Assembly (NCBI GenBank): GCA_963695175.1
Contig: CAVOGG010000002.1
Span: 594,700 to 658,699, forward strand
DNA: 64,000 nucleotides
Reading direction: 5' to 3'
DNA from: Fodinibacter sp963695175
Lineage (GTDB): Bacteria > Actinomycetota > Actinomycetes > Actinomycetales > Dermatophilaceae
Position 1 is the first letter of the stretch; each line of letters begins with the position of its first letter. The notes under the pieces are model-generated. The model worked only from the letters and a program-made list of their open reading frames with translations, was not told the origin of the DNA and did not search any database. Shown one piece after another: positions 8,497 through 17,315 of this stretch. The translations under genes and the position numbers were made by a program.

Positions 8497-9431
8497 CTAG
8501 GCGAGGCTGTGCAGGGGGCGACCGCCGTTGAACGCGACCACGTCGGCCATGACGGGTGCGAGGTCGAGCACCCGGCCGGGTTGCTCTCCCCGTAGCTCCG
8601 AGTACGCCCGGTGCAGGTTGGCGGGCAGCCGCTCGGCATCGAGCCAGGTGGCGAAATCGCCGAGATCCGTGCGCTGAGCGGTCTCCAGCGGGGTGCGACC
8701 TGCTCGGAAGCCGTCTTGGGCGAGCGTCCCAGAGCAGCTCGAGGTAGTCGATCTGCGGCTGGATCAGCCCGGCGTCGCCGATCTCACCGTGACCGGGCAC
8801 GACCACGTCGGCGCCGAGGGCGGACAGCTCCCGAAGCGTCTGGATCAGACCAGGGCACCGAACCCATCAGGACGAACGGGGTACCTCCGTTGAACACGAG
8901 GTCGCCGGTGTACAGCAGGCCACGCTCTGGAACCCAGACGTAGGTGTCCTCGGTGGTGTGTGCGGCCCGCCCGACGTACCGAGCCACGGCACTGACGTCA
9001 TCGAGGTGAAGGGTCACCTCGTCGGTGAAGGTCACCGTCGGCTCGGAGATCTGCAGGTCGCCCCACTCCACGCCCGGGAAGAGCCGACAGGTGTCCAGCC
9101 CGGTGGCCAGCATCCGGTCGCGACAGGCGTGGTGGGCGATCACGGTGGCCTGCGGGAACAGGTAGTTGCCGTAGGTGTGGTCGCCGTGGTGATGGGTGTT
9201 GACGATGGTGGTAACCGGTGCCGTGCTGAGCGACTCCACGGCGTCACGCAGCTGCTTGCCGCGGTTCTCCGTAAAGCAGGTGTCGATGAGCAGCGTGCTG
9301 CGTCCTCCCGTGAAGACGCCGGCGTTGTTCAGTCCCCAGCCGCCATCGGGCTGGATGTAGGCGTGGAAACCGCCACCCAGCGAGTGCATCACGGCAGGGG
9401 CAGCGACGTCCGTGGACGAGGACAAGCTCAT
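8497..9431 (-). pseudogene. MBL-fold metallohydrolase, two frameshifts
   Basis: The frame from ATG 9431 shows the metallo-beta-lactamase motif THHHGDHTYGN and LYTGDLVFNGGTPFVLMGS. After that it leaves the family. The next part (IQTLRELSALGADVVVPGHGE) continues in another frame, and the C-terminus ending FNGGRPLHSLA in a third. Each shift is explained by one extra base in a C run: about 8853-8855 and about 8718-8720 (G on the + strand). The start overlaps the stop of the fumarylacetoacetate-hydrolase gene (ATGA). Intact relatives hydrolyse esters, lactones or thioesters with two zinc ions. Real decay and sequencing error cannot be told apart here. Confidence 0.78.
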
Positions 9432-10433
9432 CGGTTCTCCATTCCGGTGCTGAGGGCGGAGGCTACGGGCCTCCGCACGCTGCGTGCCGCGATGCCGTCA
9501 GATGCAGCGGACGAGGTCAGGTCAGGGCCGCTCCTGGGTGGCGCGTTTCGGGCGCCCACGGTGTTGCGCAGCACACCGATGCCGGTGACGTCGAGCTCCA
9601 GGACATCGCCTGGCTGGACCCACCGGTCGAGCTCATACCCGCAGCCACGGCCGATCGTGCCGCCACCGAACACGTCGCCGGGATGAAGCGGCTGCTCAGC
9701 CGACAGCGCAGAGATGGCCTCGGCGAAGGTGTACAGCATCGTGCCGAGCGACCCCGACGTCCAGGTCTCTCCGTTGACCCGCGCGCTCATCCGTGCGGTC
9801 GTCACGTCGAACTCGTCCGCGGTCACCAGCGCCGGTCCCATGGACGTGGCGAAGTCCTTGCCGAAGGCCGGGCCCGAGACCGACCGACATCTCGCGCAGC
9901 TGGATGTCGCGTGCGCTCCAGTCGTTGAAGATCGTGAATCCCACGATGCAGTCCTGCGCCTCCTGGACGCTGACCCGGTGGGCCGGTCGCCCCAGGACGG
10001 CCGCGACCTCGAGCTCGAAGTCGAGTTTGCCGGTGTAGTAGGGCCACGGGATCTCGTCGTCAGGCCCGTAGACGGTGTCCGGGTTGCCCTTCCAGTGGAT
10101 CGGCATCGTGTACCACTCCGGCGGGACGGACCCGAAGGAGTTCTGCACGTGCTCCTCAACGAGCATGAAGTCCCGGATCGAGTTCGGACGGGGCAGCGGG
10201 GCCAGCAGCTGCACCTGGCTCAGGGGCAGGCGGTCCCGCCCCGAGGGCCGGGTTCGCTCAACGGCGCTACGGGCGGCTGCCAAGGCGTCGGGTCCGCCGC
10301 GAAGCAGCTCCAGGATCGAAGCCGGGCCCGCGGCCCCAGACCCTGCCGCGGAGAGGTCCACGACCTCCTCGCCATCCAGGGCCCCGGGGCGGATGTCAAG
10401 TCCACCGGGGTGACGGAAGGTCACCAAACGCAC
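9428..10433 (-). pseudogene. Fumarylacetoacetate hydrolase family protein, frameshifted
   Basis: Starts at GTG 10433 with GGGAGGAG 5-6 bases upstream. The first about 190 residues are a normal FAH protein (IRDFMLVEEHVQNSFG, GKLDFELEVAAVLGR, FTIFNDWSARDIQ). After REMSVGLGP the homology moves to the next frame (AFGKDFATSMGPALVTADEFD through GDVFGGGTIGRGCG). One extra C in the GGGCCCG run at about 9871-9875 explains it. FAH proteins cleave C-C bonds in beta-diketo acids, use divalent metal, and act late in aromatic catabolism. Coupled to the MBL gene by ATGA. Divergent from LysR, the expected regulator. Confidence 0.78.
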
Positions 10434-10579
10434 GATCTTCTCCTCCCGCTTCGCCTTTGTAGCTTCGGATGTCTCAGGACATTAGGTGCAGTTCGTCCCT
10501 TGACGGAAACACTGATTGATGGTCGAATAACAGGCCACGCCTGTTAATTACAGGTAACGTGGTCCTAGGAGGACGCCGG

Positions 10580-11507
10580 GTGAGCGACGAGAACATCGAG
10601 CTGCGGCACCTGCGCTCCTTCGTGGCGGTGGCCACGCGGCTGAACTTCTCTTTGGCGGCGGCCGACCTGCACCTGGCGCAGCAGTCACTCAGCGCGCAGA
10701 TCCAGCAACTGGAGCAGCGCGTCGGCGCCACGTCTACTGGATCGCACCACACGACACGTAGAGCTCACAGAGCCGGGAAGAGTGATGCTCGAGCTCTCGA
10801 GCTCAGTGCTCGAGGAAGTCAGCACGGGGCTCGAGCGGGTTCGACGGGCCGCCGTCGGGGATATCGGCCAGCTGTCGCTGTCCTTCACCCCGACCATCTC
10901 CCACGAGACGCTTCCCGCGCTCTTGGACCAGGTAGAGCGCAACGCCCCGGGACTGGACCTGCGGGTCAGCGAGATGTGGCAGGCCGACAGTGTCGAAGCA
11001 GTGCGCACCGGCCGTCTCGATGCTGGCCTCGCGCGCCACCCAGAGCTTCCCCCAGAGCTCGACTCGATCAACATCCGCGACGAGCCACTTGGGGTCGTGG
11101 TCGCACGGACGCATCCGCTCGCGGACCGCACGGCCCTCGACCCCAGTGAGCTGACGGACTCGACGCTCTTCATCTGGCCGCGGGACTTCTCCCCCGGCTT
11201 CTTCGATCAGGTGGTCGGCTTCTACCGCGCGAACGGATTCGACGGCGCCATCACCGAAATGCGCCTGCTGTCCCGAGGCTCCTTCCTCAGCGATCGCACC
11301 GCGCATCAGGCGATCAAGGCTGGCGCAGCCTTCTCCGTTTCGTTCGAGCACGAGCACGACGCCATGCCCGAGGACTTGGTGTGGCGCCCCGCCCACCCAG
11401 GTCCGCTGATCGGCGTACACCTGTATTGGCGTCGCCCGGCGACGCCCGCCGTCCATCGCCTAGCCGACCTAGCGCTCCAACTCTCCAAGGCCCGATCTTG
11501 GCTTTGA
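10580..11507 (+). pseudogene. LysR family regulator, frameshifted
   Basis: GTG 10580 has AGGAGG seven to eight bases upstream. Residues 1-45 are a LysR winged helix (IELRHLRSFVAVATRLNFSLAAADLHLAQQSLSAQIQQLEQRVGA). The expected continuation RLLDRTTRHVELTEPGRVML is in the next frame, so one extra base lies at about 10728-10731. The effector domain then runs without break to the stop. It is divergent from the FAH gene with about 145 bp between, the standard arrangement for a LysR activator of a catabolic operon. With the three shifts in the neighbouring genes this makes four in 3 kb. Confidence 0.78.
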
Positions 11508-11574
11508 TCCGAAACGATTAGGGACGTGAACAAAGTCCACGAGCAGTGCCCAGCGACCAAGTAGCACCCGTGAA

Positions 11575-11590
11575 GCGGCGAAGAGACACA
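11575..11590 (+). repeat. Dispersed oriented repeat, copy 3
   Basis: GCGGCGAAGAGACACA, 14 of 16. Lies between the LysR gene and the IS256-type remnant. Confidence 0.75.
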
Positions 11591-11869
11591 CGTCGAGGCT
11601 GACCTATTGCCGTGCCTGGTCGATCGGACGGCGCGGGGCGAGGATCTCGGGGAGGAACGAGCCCCTTGCGCAGTTCGGGGGGATCGCCCCAGCTGAACAT
11701 CCCCGGCCTTGGTGGTCAGTACCGGAGGGCGCGACCCGTTGCGCTCGGTCGTGCGGGTCTCGGAGCGTTCGTAACGGCCCGCGCCGATCACCTCGGTGGC
11801 TCCGAGCTCGATCAGGTCCTGCAACGCGACCCGCACCGCTTCACGGATCAGGTCCACGCCCTCCCAGGC
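11591..11869 (-). mobile_element. IS256-type transposase remnant (N-terminal part, frameshifted)
   Basis: On the minus strand, AWEGVDLIREAVRVALQDLIELGATEVIGAGRYERSETRTTERNGSRP followed by LTTKAGDV matches the start of IS256-family (mutator-type) transposases. Then the frame breaks and the rest (KGS, PEILAPRRPIDQA-like) is in another frame. The catalytic DDE part is absent. The fragment ends right at the stop of the DUF1254 gene on one side and at repeat copy 3 on the other. It cannot be active. Confidence 0.7.
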
Positions 11870-11878
11870 GCTGACGTG

Positions 11879-12823
11879 TCAGTTGGAGGGAGCGAGGTCG
11901 GGAAAGGTCCAGGTGCCGTCGAGGATCTCGGGGCGTGGGCGGTACATGCGGATGGCGTAGTTCCAGCCCTCCTGCAGCGGCAGAGGGTTGGGGTCTTCGC
12001 TGTCGCCTCCGAGCGTGACGGTGATGGAGCCGTCCGGGTTCTTCGTGCCGGAGACGCTGTTGACGCTGTAGGCGTCGAGGTCGTTCTTGTGCAGGAACCC
12101 GTCGCGGCCATAGACCGTGATGGACCAGAACGCGTCCACCGGCACGTCCTTGACGGTCAGGGTGTACTGGGCGACGGGGAGTTCGGGTGCGCGGCTCTCG
12201 TAGTAGGCCTCCTGCTCGGGCAGGCCACCCCAGCCGCTGGCGGTGCCCAGCAGGTGCGCTCGGGGATCGACGTCTTCCTTCCTCCCGAACATGCCGTGCG
12301 TTCCGTGGAAGCCCTTCGAGGCTTCGGCTAGGACCGCGGTGCGCACTGCCGTGAATGACTCCTCGTCGTAGTCGGGGAGCAACAGTGGCTCGTCAGCCCG
12401 GGCGCTCAGCGCGAAGGCGTCCTGGATGGCATGGACCTTCGCGATGTCGTCAGGGTCGGTGGCGTCGACAAGAACCCGAGCAGCCAGGAACACGTAGGGC
12501 GTGTCGAACTCCTCGACGGTCAGCTCGTACTCACCGGACTGCGCGAACACTCGGTTGATGTAGTGGTCCTGGTTGACGACCATCACCGTGAGGTACCGGC
12601 CGTCGGAGTTCGGGACCGTGAGCGTCGCTCCGTCAGCGATGTTGACCACCGCCATGCTGTACAGCGTGTCGCGGTTCGTCCGGATGACCGTTTGCTCATC
12701 CACTGGTACCGGTTCGCTGTGGTGTTTCCATCGGTTGACCCCGCCGGCATCGGACTGGAGCCCAACCAGCATCCGATTCGTCTCAGCCCTCACGAAATTG
12801 TCTTCCGTCACCACAATCGCCAC
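11879..12823 (-). CDS. DUF1254/DUF1214 domain protein
   Basis: 314 residues from a GTG at 12823, chosen because GGAGGTGGCTT directly precedes it. N-terminal DUF1254-like part (DNFVRAETNRMLVGL, then VIRTNRDTLYSMAVVNIADGATLTVP, RYLTVMVVNQDHYINRVF). C-terminal DUF1214 part (GWGGLPEQEAYYE, VPVDAFWSITVYGRDGF, GWNYAIRMYRPRPEILDGTWTFP). The biochemical role of the family is not established; no signal peptide is seen. It stands alone between repeat copies 3 and 4, next to an IS remnant. Confidence 0.85.
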   Translation of the reverse strand: MAIVVTEDNFVRAETNRMLVGLQSDAGGVNRWKHHSEPVPVDEQTVIRTNRDTLYSMAVVNIADGATLTVPNSDGRYLTVMVVNQDHYINRVFAQSGEYELTVEEFDTPYVFLAARVLVDATDPDDIAKVHAIQDAFALSARADEPLLLPDYDEESFTAVRTAVLAEASKGFHGTHGMFGRKEDVDPRAHLLGTASGWGGLPEQEAYYESRAPELPVAQYTLTVKDVPVDAFWSITVYGRDGFLHKNDLDAYSVNSVSGTKNPDGSITVTLGGDSEDPNPLPLQEGWNYAIRMYRPRPEILDGTWTFPDLAPSN

Positions 12824-12938
12824 AAGCCACCTCCAGATCCGCGGTCCACGCCGGGATGGCAGCGTATCCATCAACCGGATGGCAGGCATTCCAGCAGGCA
12901 ACTCACTGACCAGTGGCGAGTCCGGGCGGTCACCTCAC

Positions 12939-12954
12939 GCGGCGATGTGACGCG
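12939..12954 (+). repeat. Dispersed oriented repeat, copy 4
   Basis: GCGGCGATGTGACGCG, 14 of 16. The flanking GTCAC and GTGAC form an inverted repeat (about 12929-12953) around the GCGGCG core. Confidence 0.8.
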
Positions 12955-13373
12955 CCTTCGCCGAGGACTGGACGAGAGGATCGCGGCAGGGGGCAGGGCG
13001 CACCGCTAATGAGGCGGCAGTGGCTGACGGTCTCTCGGATTGAGAGTGCCTTCCTCCAACGGTTGAACCTGTGCGACATCGGCCCATAGTGCCTTCACGA
13101 ATACTGCCTTTGCGGACACGTCGATGGAGTCGGCCACCACGCTGCCCAGGTTCGGGCAACTCACATCGCGCCCCTTGGTCCCGGCAGTTCTCTCCCAATG
13201 GTGGAAGACCTGGTCTCCGCCCCGACCGAAGGAAGCACAGGCAGTCGCCCCGAGTCGGGAAGGCCCAGCACCCTGGCGCGTCTGGTGAGCACGCCCGGCC
13301 CTGCAACCTTCCAGAGCGGCCTTGGCGTTGCCGCCGCCAGGTCCCCATCTCCGGGCGTCGGGGACGAGATCGG
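12955..13373. other. Gene-free stretch (419 bp) with an unexplained open frame
   Basis: On the minus strand one frame stays open for about 115 codons and ends at a TAG near 13008, with plausible codon use in its last half (SVVADSIDVSAKAVFVKALW). It has no good start and no family I recognise. It may be a gene remnant. Confidence 0.3.
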
Positions 13374-14885
13374 TCAGGGATGAACGGTCGTCAGGGCGAC
13401 GGCGGTCCAGGACACCGGGCTCAACCGCAGCTGGAGACGCGCCCCTTCGACGCGAACGGTCGGGTCGTTGCGGGGCCGCACGGCGTTGGGCTCCGCAGCG
13501 GTGTTCGTGCGGCGAGGGTCGTCATCCTCTAGGCATAGGCACTCGGCGACTTCCGCGCCCGGGAAAGCGCGCAGGTCGACGGTGACGTCGACGGTGTGGC
13601 TCGGGTGGCGGTTGACGAGGAAGAGGGCGATCCTGCCGCTCTCCCGGTCCCAGGTCGCGGCGGCGTCCACCGTGTCGACGACGCCATGGGCGGTGGTCTC
13701 GTGTTGGGCGCCCGTCGGTTCCACGCGCAGGGCGGTGCCATGTGCGAGACGAGCGGTCTGAGCGAACGGGTGGAAGATCGTCTGGCGCCAGGCCGGACCG
13801 CCCGGCTCGGTGCGGATGAGGCCGATGACGTTGACGAGCTGTGCCTGGCAGGCGATCTTGACGCGGTCCGCGTGACGGAGGAAGGCGTTGAGGAACCCGC
13901 CGACCGCGACGGCGTCGGCGACGGAGAAGGTGTCCTCGATGAGGCGCGGTGTGCGCTCCATCCCGAGGTTCGTGTGTCCGACGAACTCGTGCTGGTACCA
14001 GACGTTCCACTCGTCGAAGGACAGGTTGACCCGCTTCTGGCTACGACGCTTGGCGCCCACATGGTCCGCGGTGGCGATCACCGATCGGATGAAGCGGTCC
14101 ATGTCGACCGATGAGGCGAGGAAGCTCGCCAGGTCTCCCTCACGCTCCTCGTAGTAGGCGTGGAGGCTGATGTAGTCCACGGCGTCGTAGGCGTGCTCGA
14201 GCACCGTTGCCTCCCACGATGCGAACGTGGGCATCTGACTGCTGGAGCTGCCGCAGGCCACCAGCTCGATGGCGGGGTCGATCTGACGCATCGCCTTGGC
14301 GGTCTCCACCGCCAGCCGCCCGTACTCGTCGGCGGTCTTGTGGCCCGTCTGCCACGGCCCGTCCATCTCGTTACCCAGGCACCACAGGCGCACGTTGTGC
14401 GGGTCAGGGTGACCGTGACGGGCGCGCAGGTCGGACAGGGCCGTCCCACCGGGGTGGTTGGTGTACTCCAGGAGGTCACAGGCCTCCTGCACGCCGCGGG
14501 TCCCGAGATTCACCGCCATCATGGTCTCGACACCGCATCGTCGCGACCACTGGGTGAACTCGTTGAGCCCGACCTCGTTGCTCTCGATGCTCCGCCACGC
14601 CAGGTCGATCCGGGCCGGTCGGTCCTCGACCGGACCGACCCCGTCCTCCCACCGGTAGCCCGAGACGAAGTTGCCACCGGGGTACCGCACCAGGGTCACG
14701 CCGGCCTCGCGGGTCAGATCCGCGACGTCACCGCGGAAGCCGTGCGCGTCGGCGGTCGGGTGCCCCGGCTCGTGGATGCCGGTGTAGACGCAGCGACCCA
14801 TGTGCTCGACGAACGAACCGAAGACGCGGCGGTCTACCTCCCCGATGGTAAACGCGGGGTCCAAGACGATCTTGGCCTGCGGCAA
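13374..14885 (-). CDS. GH51 alpha-L-arabinofuranosidase
   Basis: 503 residues from a TTG at 14885 with GGGAGG five bases before it; the frame is open further upstream but without family match. GH51 features in order: GEVDRRVFGSFVEHMGRCVYTGI, VRYPGGNFVSGYRWEDGVGP, then the acid/base Glu in RLWCLGNEMDG and the nucleophile Glu in LSFDEWNVWY. A C-terminal beta domain follows. The enzyme removes arabinofuranosyl side chains from arabinoxylan or arabinan fragments. There is no signal peptide, so it acts on imported oligosaccharides. A LacI-type operator-like site lies just upstream (14942-14949). Confidence 0.93.
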   Translation of the reverse strand: MPQAKIVLDPAFTIGEVDRRVFGSFVEHMGRCVYTGIHEPGHPTADAHGFRGDVADLTREAGVTLVRYPGGNFVSGYRWEDGVGPVEDRPARIDLAWRSIESNEVGLNEFTQWSRRCGVETMMAVNLGTRGVQEACDLLEYTNHPGGTALSDLRARHGHPDPHNVRLWCLGNEMDGPWQTGHKTADEYGRLAVETAKAMRQIDPAIELVACGSSSSQMPTFASWEATVLEHAYDAVDYISLHAYYEEREGDLASFLASSVDMDRFIRSVIATADHVGAKRRSQKRVNLSFDEWNVWYQHEFVGHTNLGMERTPRLIEDTFSVADAVAVGGFLNAFLRHADRVKIACQAQLVNVIGLIRTEPGGPAWRQTIFHPFAQTARLAHGTALRVEPTGAQHETTAHGVVDTVDAAATWDRESGRIALFLVNRHPSHTVDVTVDLRAFPGAEVAECLCLEDDDPRRTNTAAEPNAVRPRNDPTVRVEGARLQLRLSPVSWTAVALTTVHP

Positions 14886-14941
14886 CGCTGCCTCCCGCGA
14901 CGATGGGGCGACTCGGATCCCGCAGTTATACAGGGTTGGAA

Positions 14942-14949
14942 CAACGTTG
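14942..14949. promoter_or_regulatory. LacI-type operator-like core upstream of arabinofuranosidase
   Basis: CAACGTTG, a perfect 8-bp palindrome with TTATA/GCATAA flanks, 57-64 bp before the TTG start. A closely related longer site lies before the GH32 gene at 58331-58344, consistent with a LacI-family sugar regulator not in this window. Confidence 0.5.
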
Positions 14950-15274
14950 CATAACGGGGAAGCGGAATCACCAGTGAGGCCTCTTGCGGGTTGGGGCCCA
15001 CAGGTGCGGGGCTCAGTTCCTGCAGTGACAGCTCGAACTGAGAGTCGGAGCGAACGCTGGCCGTTGGCTACTAGTCCTCGTGCGGCGAAGGGACGCACGT
15101 GGGAGTTCGAGGGCGGGACGATCAACCTGCCCCGCCCAGCGTGGTCGGTGGCCCCAGGCCAACCCGAGGTCGGCCGGCCTTCGCCGTCGTCATCCGTGGG
15201 ACGTTGGCGCGATCGCGCAAGGATCTACGCGCGCCGGGGCTTTGGGTCCCAGGGGCCTGGAGCAATGGTCGAGC

Positions 15275-15416
15275 TCAGTGGGGCTCGAAGCCGCCCATTG
15301 AGGTGTCCGGATGGTGGTCGCTTGACAGGTCATGTGCTGCCGTCGAGCCCCGGCGGTTCAGCACGATCGCGACGACCACAATGAGCGCGAGGATTCCGAT
15401 GATGAACCACCACATT
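15275..15416 (-). CDS. Small single-pass membrane protein, 46 residues
   Basis: Starts MWWFIIGILALIVVVAIVLNRRG: a transmembrane helix of about 20 residues directly after the start, followed by a hydrophilic tail ending DTSMGGFEPH. ATG 15416 is chosen because TTGGAG lies seven bases before it; a longer upstream frame exists but looks non-coding. Function unknown. It is convergent with nothing close and is separated from the phosphatase gene by repeat copy 5. Confidence 0.6.
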
Positions 15417-15541
15417 GTGATCTCCAATCGCCAGCCCGCCGCTGCCGACAGGGGGATTCGAGTGTCCGCCCGCCGGGGCCGGGAGTCCAGAGGCATCAGG
15501 TGCGCCCCCATGCGATCCCGCGCGCTGACGGCCATCGACTA

Positions 15542-15557
15542 GGGGCGTTGAGACGCA
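15542..15557 (+). repeat. Dispersed oriented repeat, copy 5
   Basis: GGGGCGTTGAGACGCA, 13 of 16. AGGTGCG followed by a C run, about 50 bases upstream, can pair with GGGGC and CGCACCT around this copy. Confidence 0.7.
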
Positions 15558-15691
15558 CCTCGATTCGTCTGTTCTGCCGATGGGCGCCAGCTCGCGATTG
15601 TGTGTGTCGAGGGACGCAACATGCCCACCGTCTGCGCTCTCGCCGGGTCCATGGGAGCATGCCCGGTGGTCGCATCAGTAGGGTGCGCACC

Positions 15692-17002
15692 ATGGTCTTC
15701 GGCCCGGCTGGTGCGCGCAGGGTGATGGATGCCGGGCGCATCCTGCGGGCCGCGGAGGCGGCTGCCCCGGTCGAGGCTCTGGAGCAGGCTGCTGCTGAGC
15801 TCGGCCGGGCGTTCGACGCCGTGTGGGTGTCCTTCCTGATCGCCGACTTGTCCGGGCGGGCACTCGTGCGGTTGGCGCACGTGCCGCTGGCGGGCGGTGC
15901 TCGCGGCAGCGTCACACCATTGGCCGCTGGGGAGCGCCGCGAGGACGAGGAGTCAGCGACCGTGTTGCCCTTTGACGGGGGGCCGGCCGAGCAGGCCCTA
16001 CGGACCCAGACGATGCAGGTCCTGCGTCCGGGTCACCCGGCGAACGTGGTTCACCCCGGGCTGTGGCGGGTGCTGGCCCCGGTGACCGAGCGGGGTGAGT
16101 CCATCGGTCTGCTGGAGCTGCATCTGCCCGAGGAGCCAGCTCACGAGGTCATGGCGCAGGTCGGCCAGATGGCCCACGCGCTGGCCTTCGTCGTCATCGC
16201 CAACCGTCGGCACACGGACTTGTTCGAGTGGGGTCAACGCAGCAGGTCGTTCAGCCTGTCCGCCGAGATCCAGCAGCGGCTGCTGCCAGCTGCTCGCACC
16301 TGCGAGGGGTCCGCGTTCACGCTGGCGGGGTGGCTGGAGCCGGCTGCGAGCATTGGCGGAGACACCTTCGACTACAGCCTGGCTCGCGACCTGCTGCACC
16401 TGTCGTTGACGGACGCGATGGGCCACGGCGTGGAGGCCGCGCTGACCGCCAGCGTCTGCTTGGGCAGCCTGCGAGGGGCCCGCAGGCAGGGCCGATCACT
16501 GGTCGACCAAGCCAAGGCGGCCAACCAGGCGGTGGCAGAGCATGCCTCCGACACGTTCGTCACCGGGCTGATCGCCCGGCTCGACCTGCGCACCGCCGCC
16601 CTGCAGATCGTCAACGCCGGCCACGTCGCGCCCTACCTGCTTCGCGGGACAAACGTCACGCCACTCGTTCTGAGAGTCGACTTCCCACTGGGCATGTTCC
16701 CCGGAAGCAGCTACGGCACCACCACCCGGTCCTTGGAAGCCGGGGACCGCTTGGTCTTTGTCACCGACGGCATGCTCGAGCGCAACGTCGCAACGGTCGC
16801 GCTTCCCGAGGCGCTCAAGGACACCAAGGACCTGCACCCCCGTGAGGTGGTTCGTGCCTTGGCCGACGCCGCACTGGCTGCCGCTGGGAACAGCCTGCAG
16901 GATGACGCCACCGTTCTCTGCGTGGACTGGCACGGTCAACACGACCAACCCAGAGACGTGGTCTCCGGCGCCGAACCGCTGCGGGCCAGCAGCCCCATCT
17001 AA
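15692..17002 (+). CDS. SpoIIE-type PP2C protein phosphatase with GAF-like sensor
   Basis: About 436 residues from ATG 15692 (15725 also possible). Residues about 1-170 resemble a GAF-type sensor (EALEQAAAELGRAFDAVWVSFLIAD, LAPVTERGESIGLLELHLP). The C-terminal half is a SpoIIE phosphatase: AEIQQRLLP, GGDTFDYSL, DAMGHGVEAAL, GDRLVFVTDGMLE and DDATVL carry the metal-binding Asp and Gly residues. Such enzymes dephosphorylate anti-anti-sigma factors in stress signalling. It is the only gene between repeat copies 5 and 6; no anti-sigma partner is adjacent. Confidence 0.88.
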   Translation: MVFGPAGARRVMDAGRILRAAEAAAPVEALEQAAAELGRAFDAVWVSFLIADLSGRALVRLAHVPLAGGARGSVTPLAAGERREDEESATVLPFDGGPAEQALRTQTMQVLRPGHPANVVHPGLWRVLAPVTERGESIGLLELHLPEEPAHEVMAQVGQMAHALAFVVIANRRHTDLFEWGQRSRSFSLSAEIQQRLLPAARTCEGSAFTLAGWLEPAASIGGDTFDYSLARDLLHLSLTDAMGHGVEAALTASVCLGSLRGARRQGRSLVDQAKAANQAVAEHASDTFVTGLIARLDLRTAALQIVNAGHVAPYLLRGTNVTPLVLRVDFPLGMFPGSSYGTTTRSLEAGDRLVFVTDGMLERNVATVALPEALKDTKDLHPREVVRALADAALAAAGNSLQDDATVLCVDWHGQHDQPRDVVSGAEPLRASSPI

Positions 17003-17076
17003 TCCGGCCCAGGACGCTGGCAGGTCTGTCGTGAGGGTGGAGGCGAGGCACAAGCCGCGGTGCGGGCGCTGCGCTG

Positions 17077-17092
17077 TCGCCGATGACACGCA
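17077..17092 (+). repeat. Dispersed oriented repeat, copy 6
   Basis: TCGCCGATGACACGCA, 13 of 16. Downstream of the phosphatase. Confidence 0.6.
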
Positions 17093-17161
17093 GTGCAACT
17101 CGATGTGCCGGAGGCTCCACGGAATCTGGCGATGTCGCCGCCATCGAGCGTTGGTGCGACC

Positions 17162-17183
17162 GCGTGGGTGAGGGCACCCACGC
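17162..17183. terminator. Hairpin between convergent genes, possible bidirectional terminator
   Basis: GCGTGGGTG-AGGG-CACCCACGC: a perfect 9-bp stem with a 4-base loop, between the convergent phosphatase and ABC permease genes. No T tract. Confidence 0.55.
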
Positions 17184-17315
17184 CCGGGAGACAACGTGAG
17201 AGCTGGCTGCCGTGTGAACTTCGCCCGCGACGGTGGGCGCTGCGATCTGGGTGCTTTCGCGAAGGGCACTGGTCCCAAGGCCATGACCGGAGCCCAACTT
17301 GGTAACCCCTTGCGG

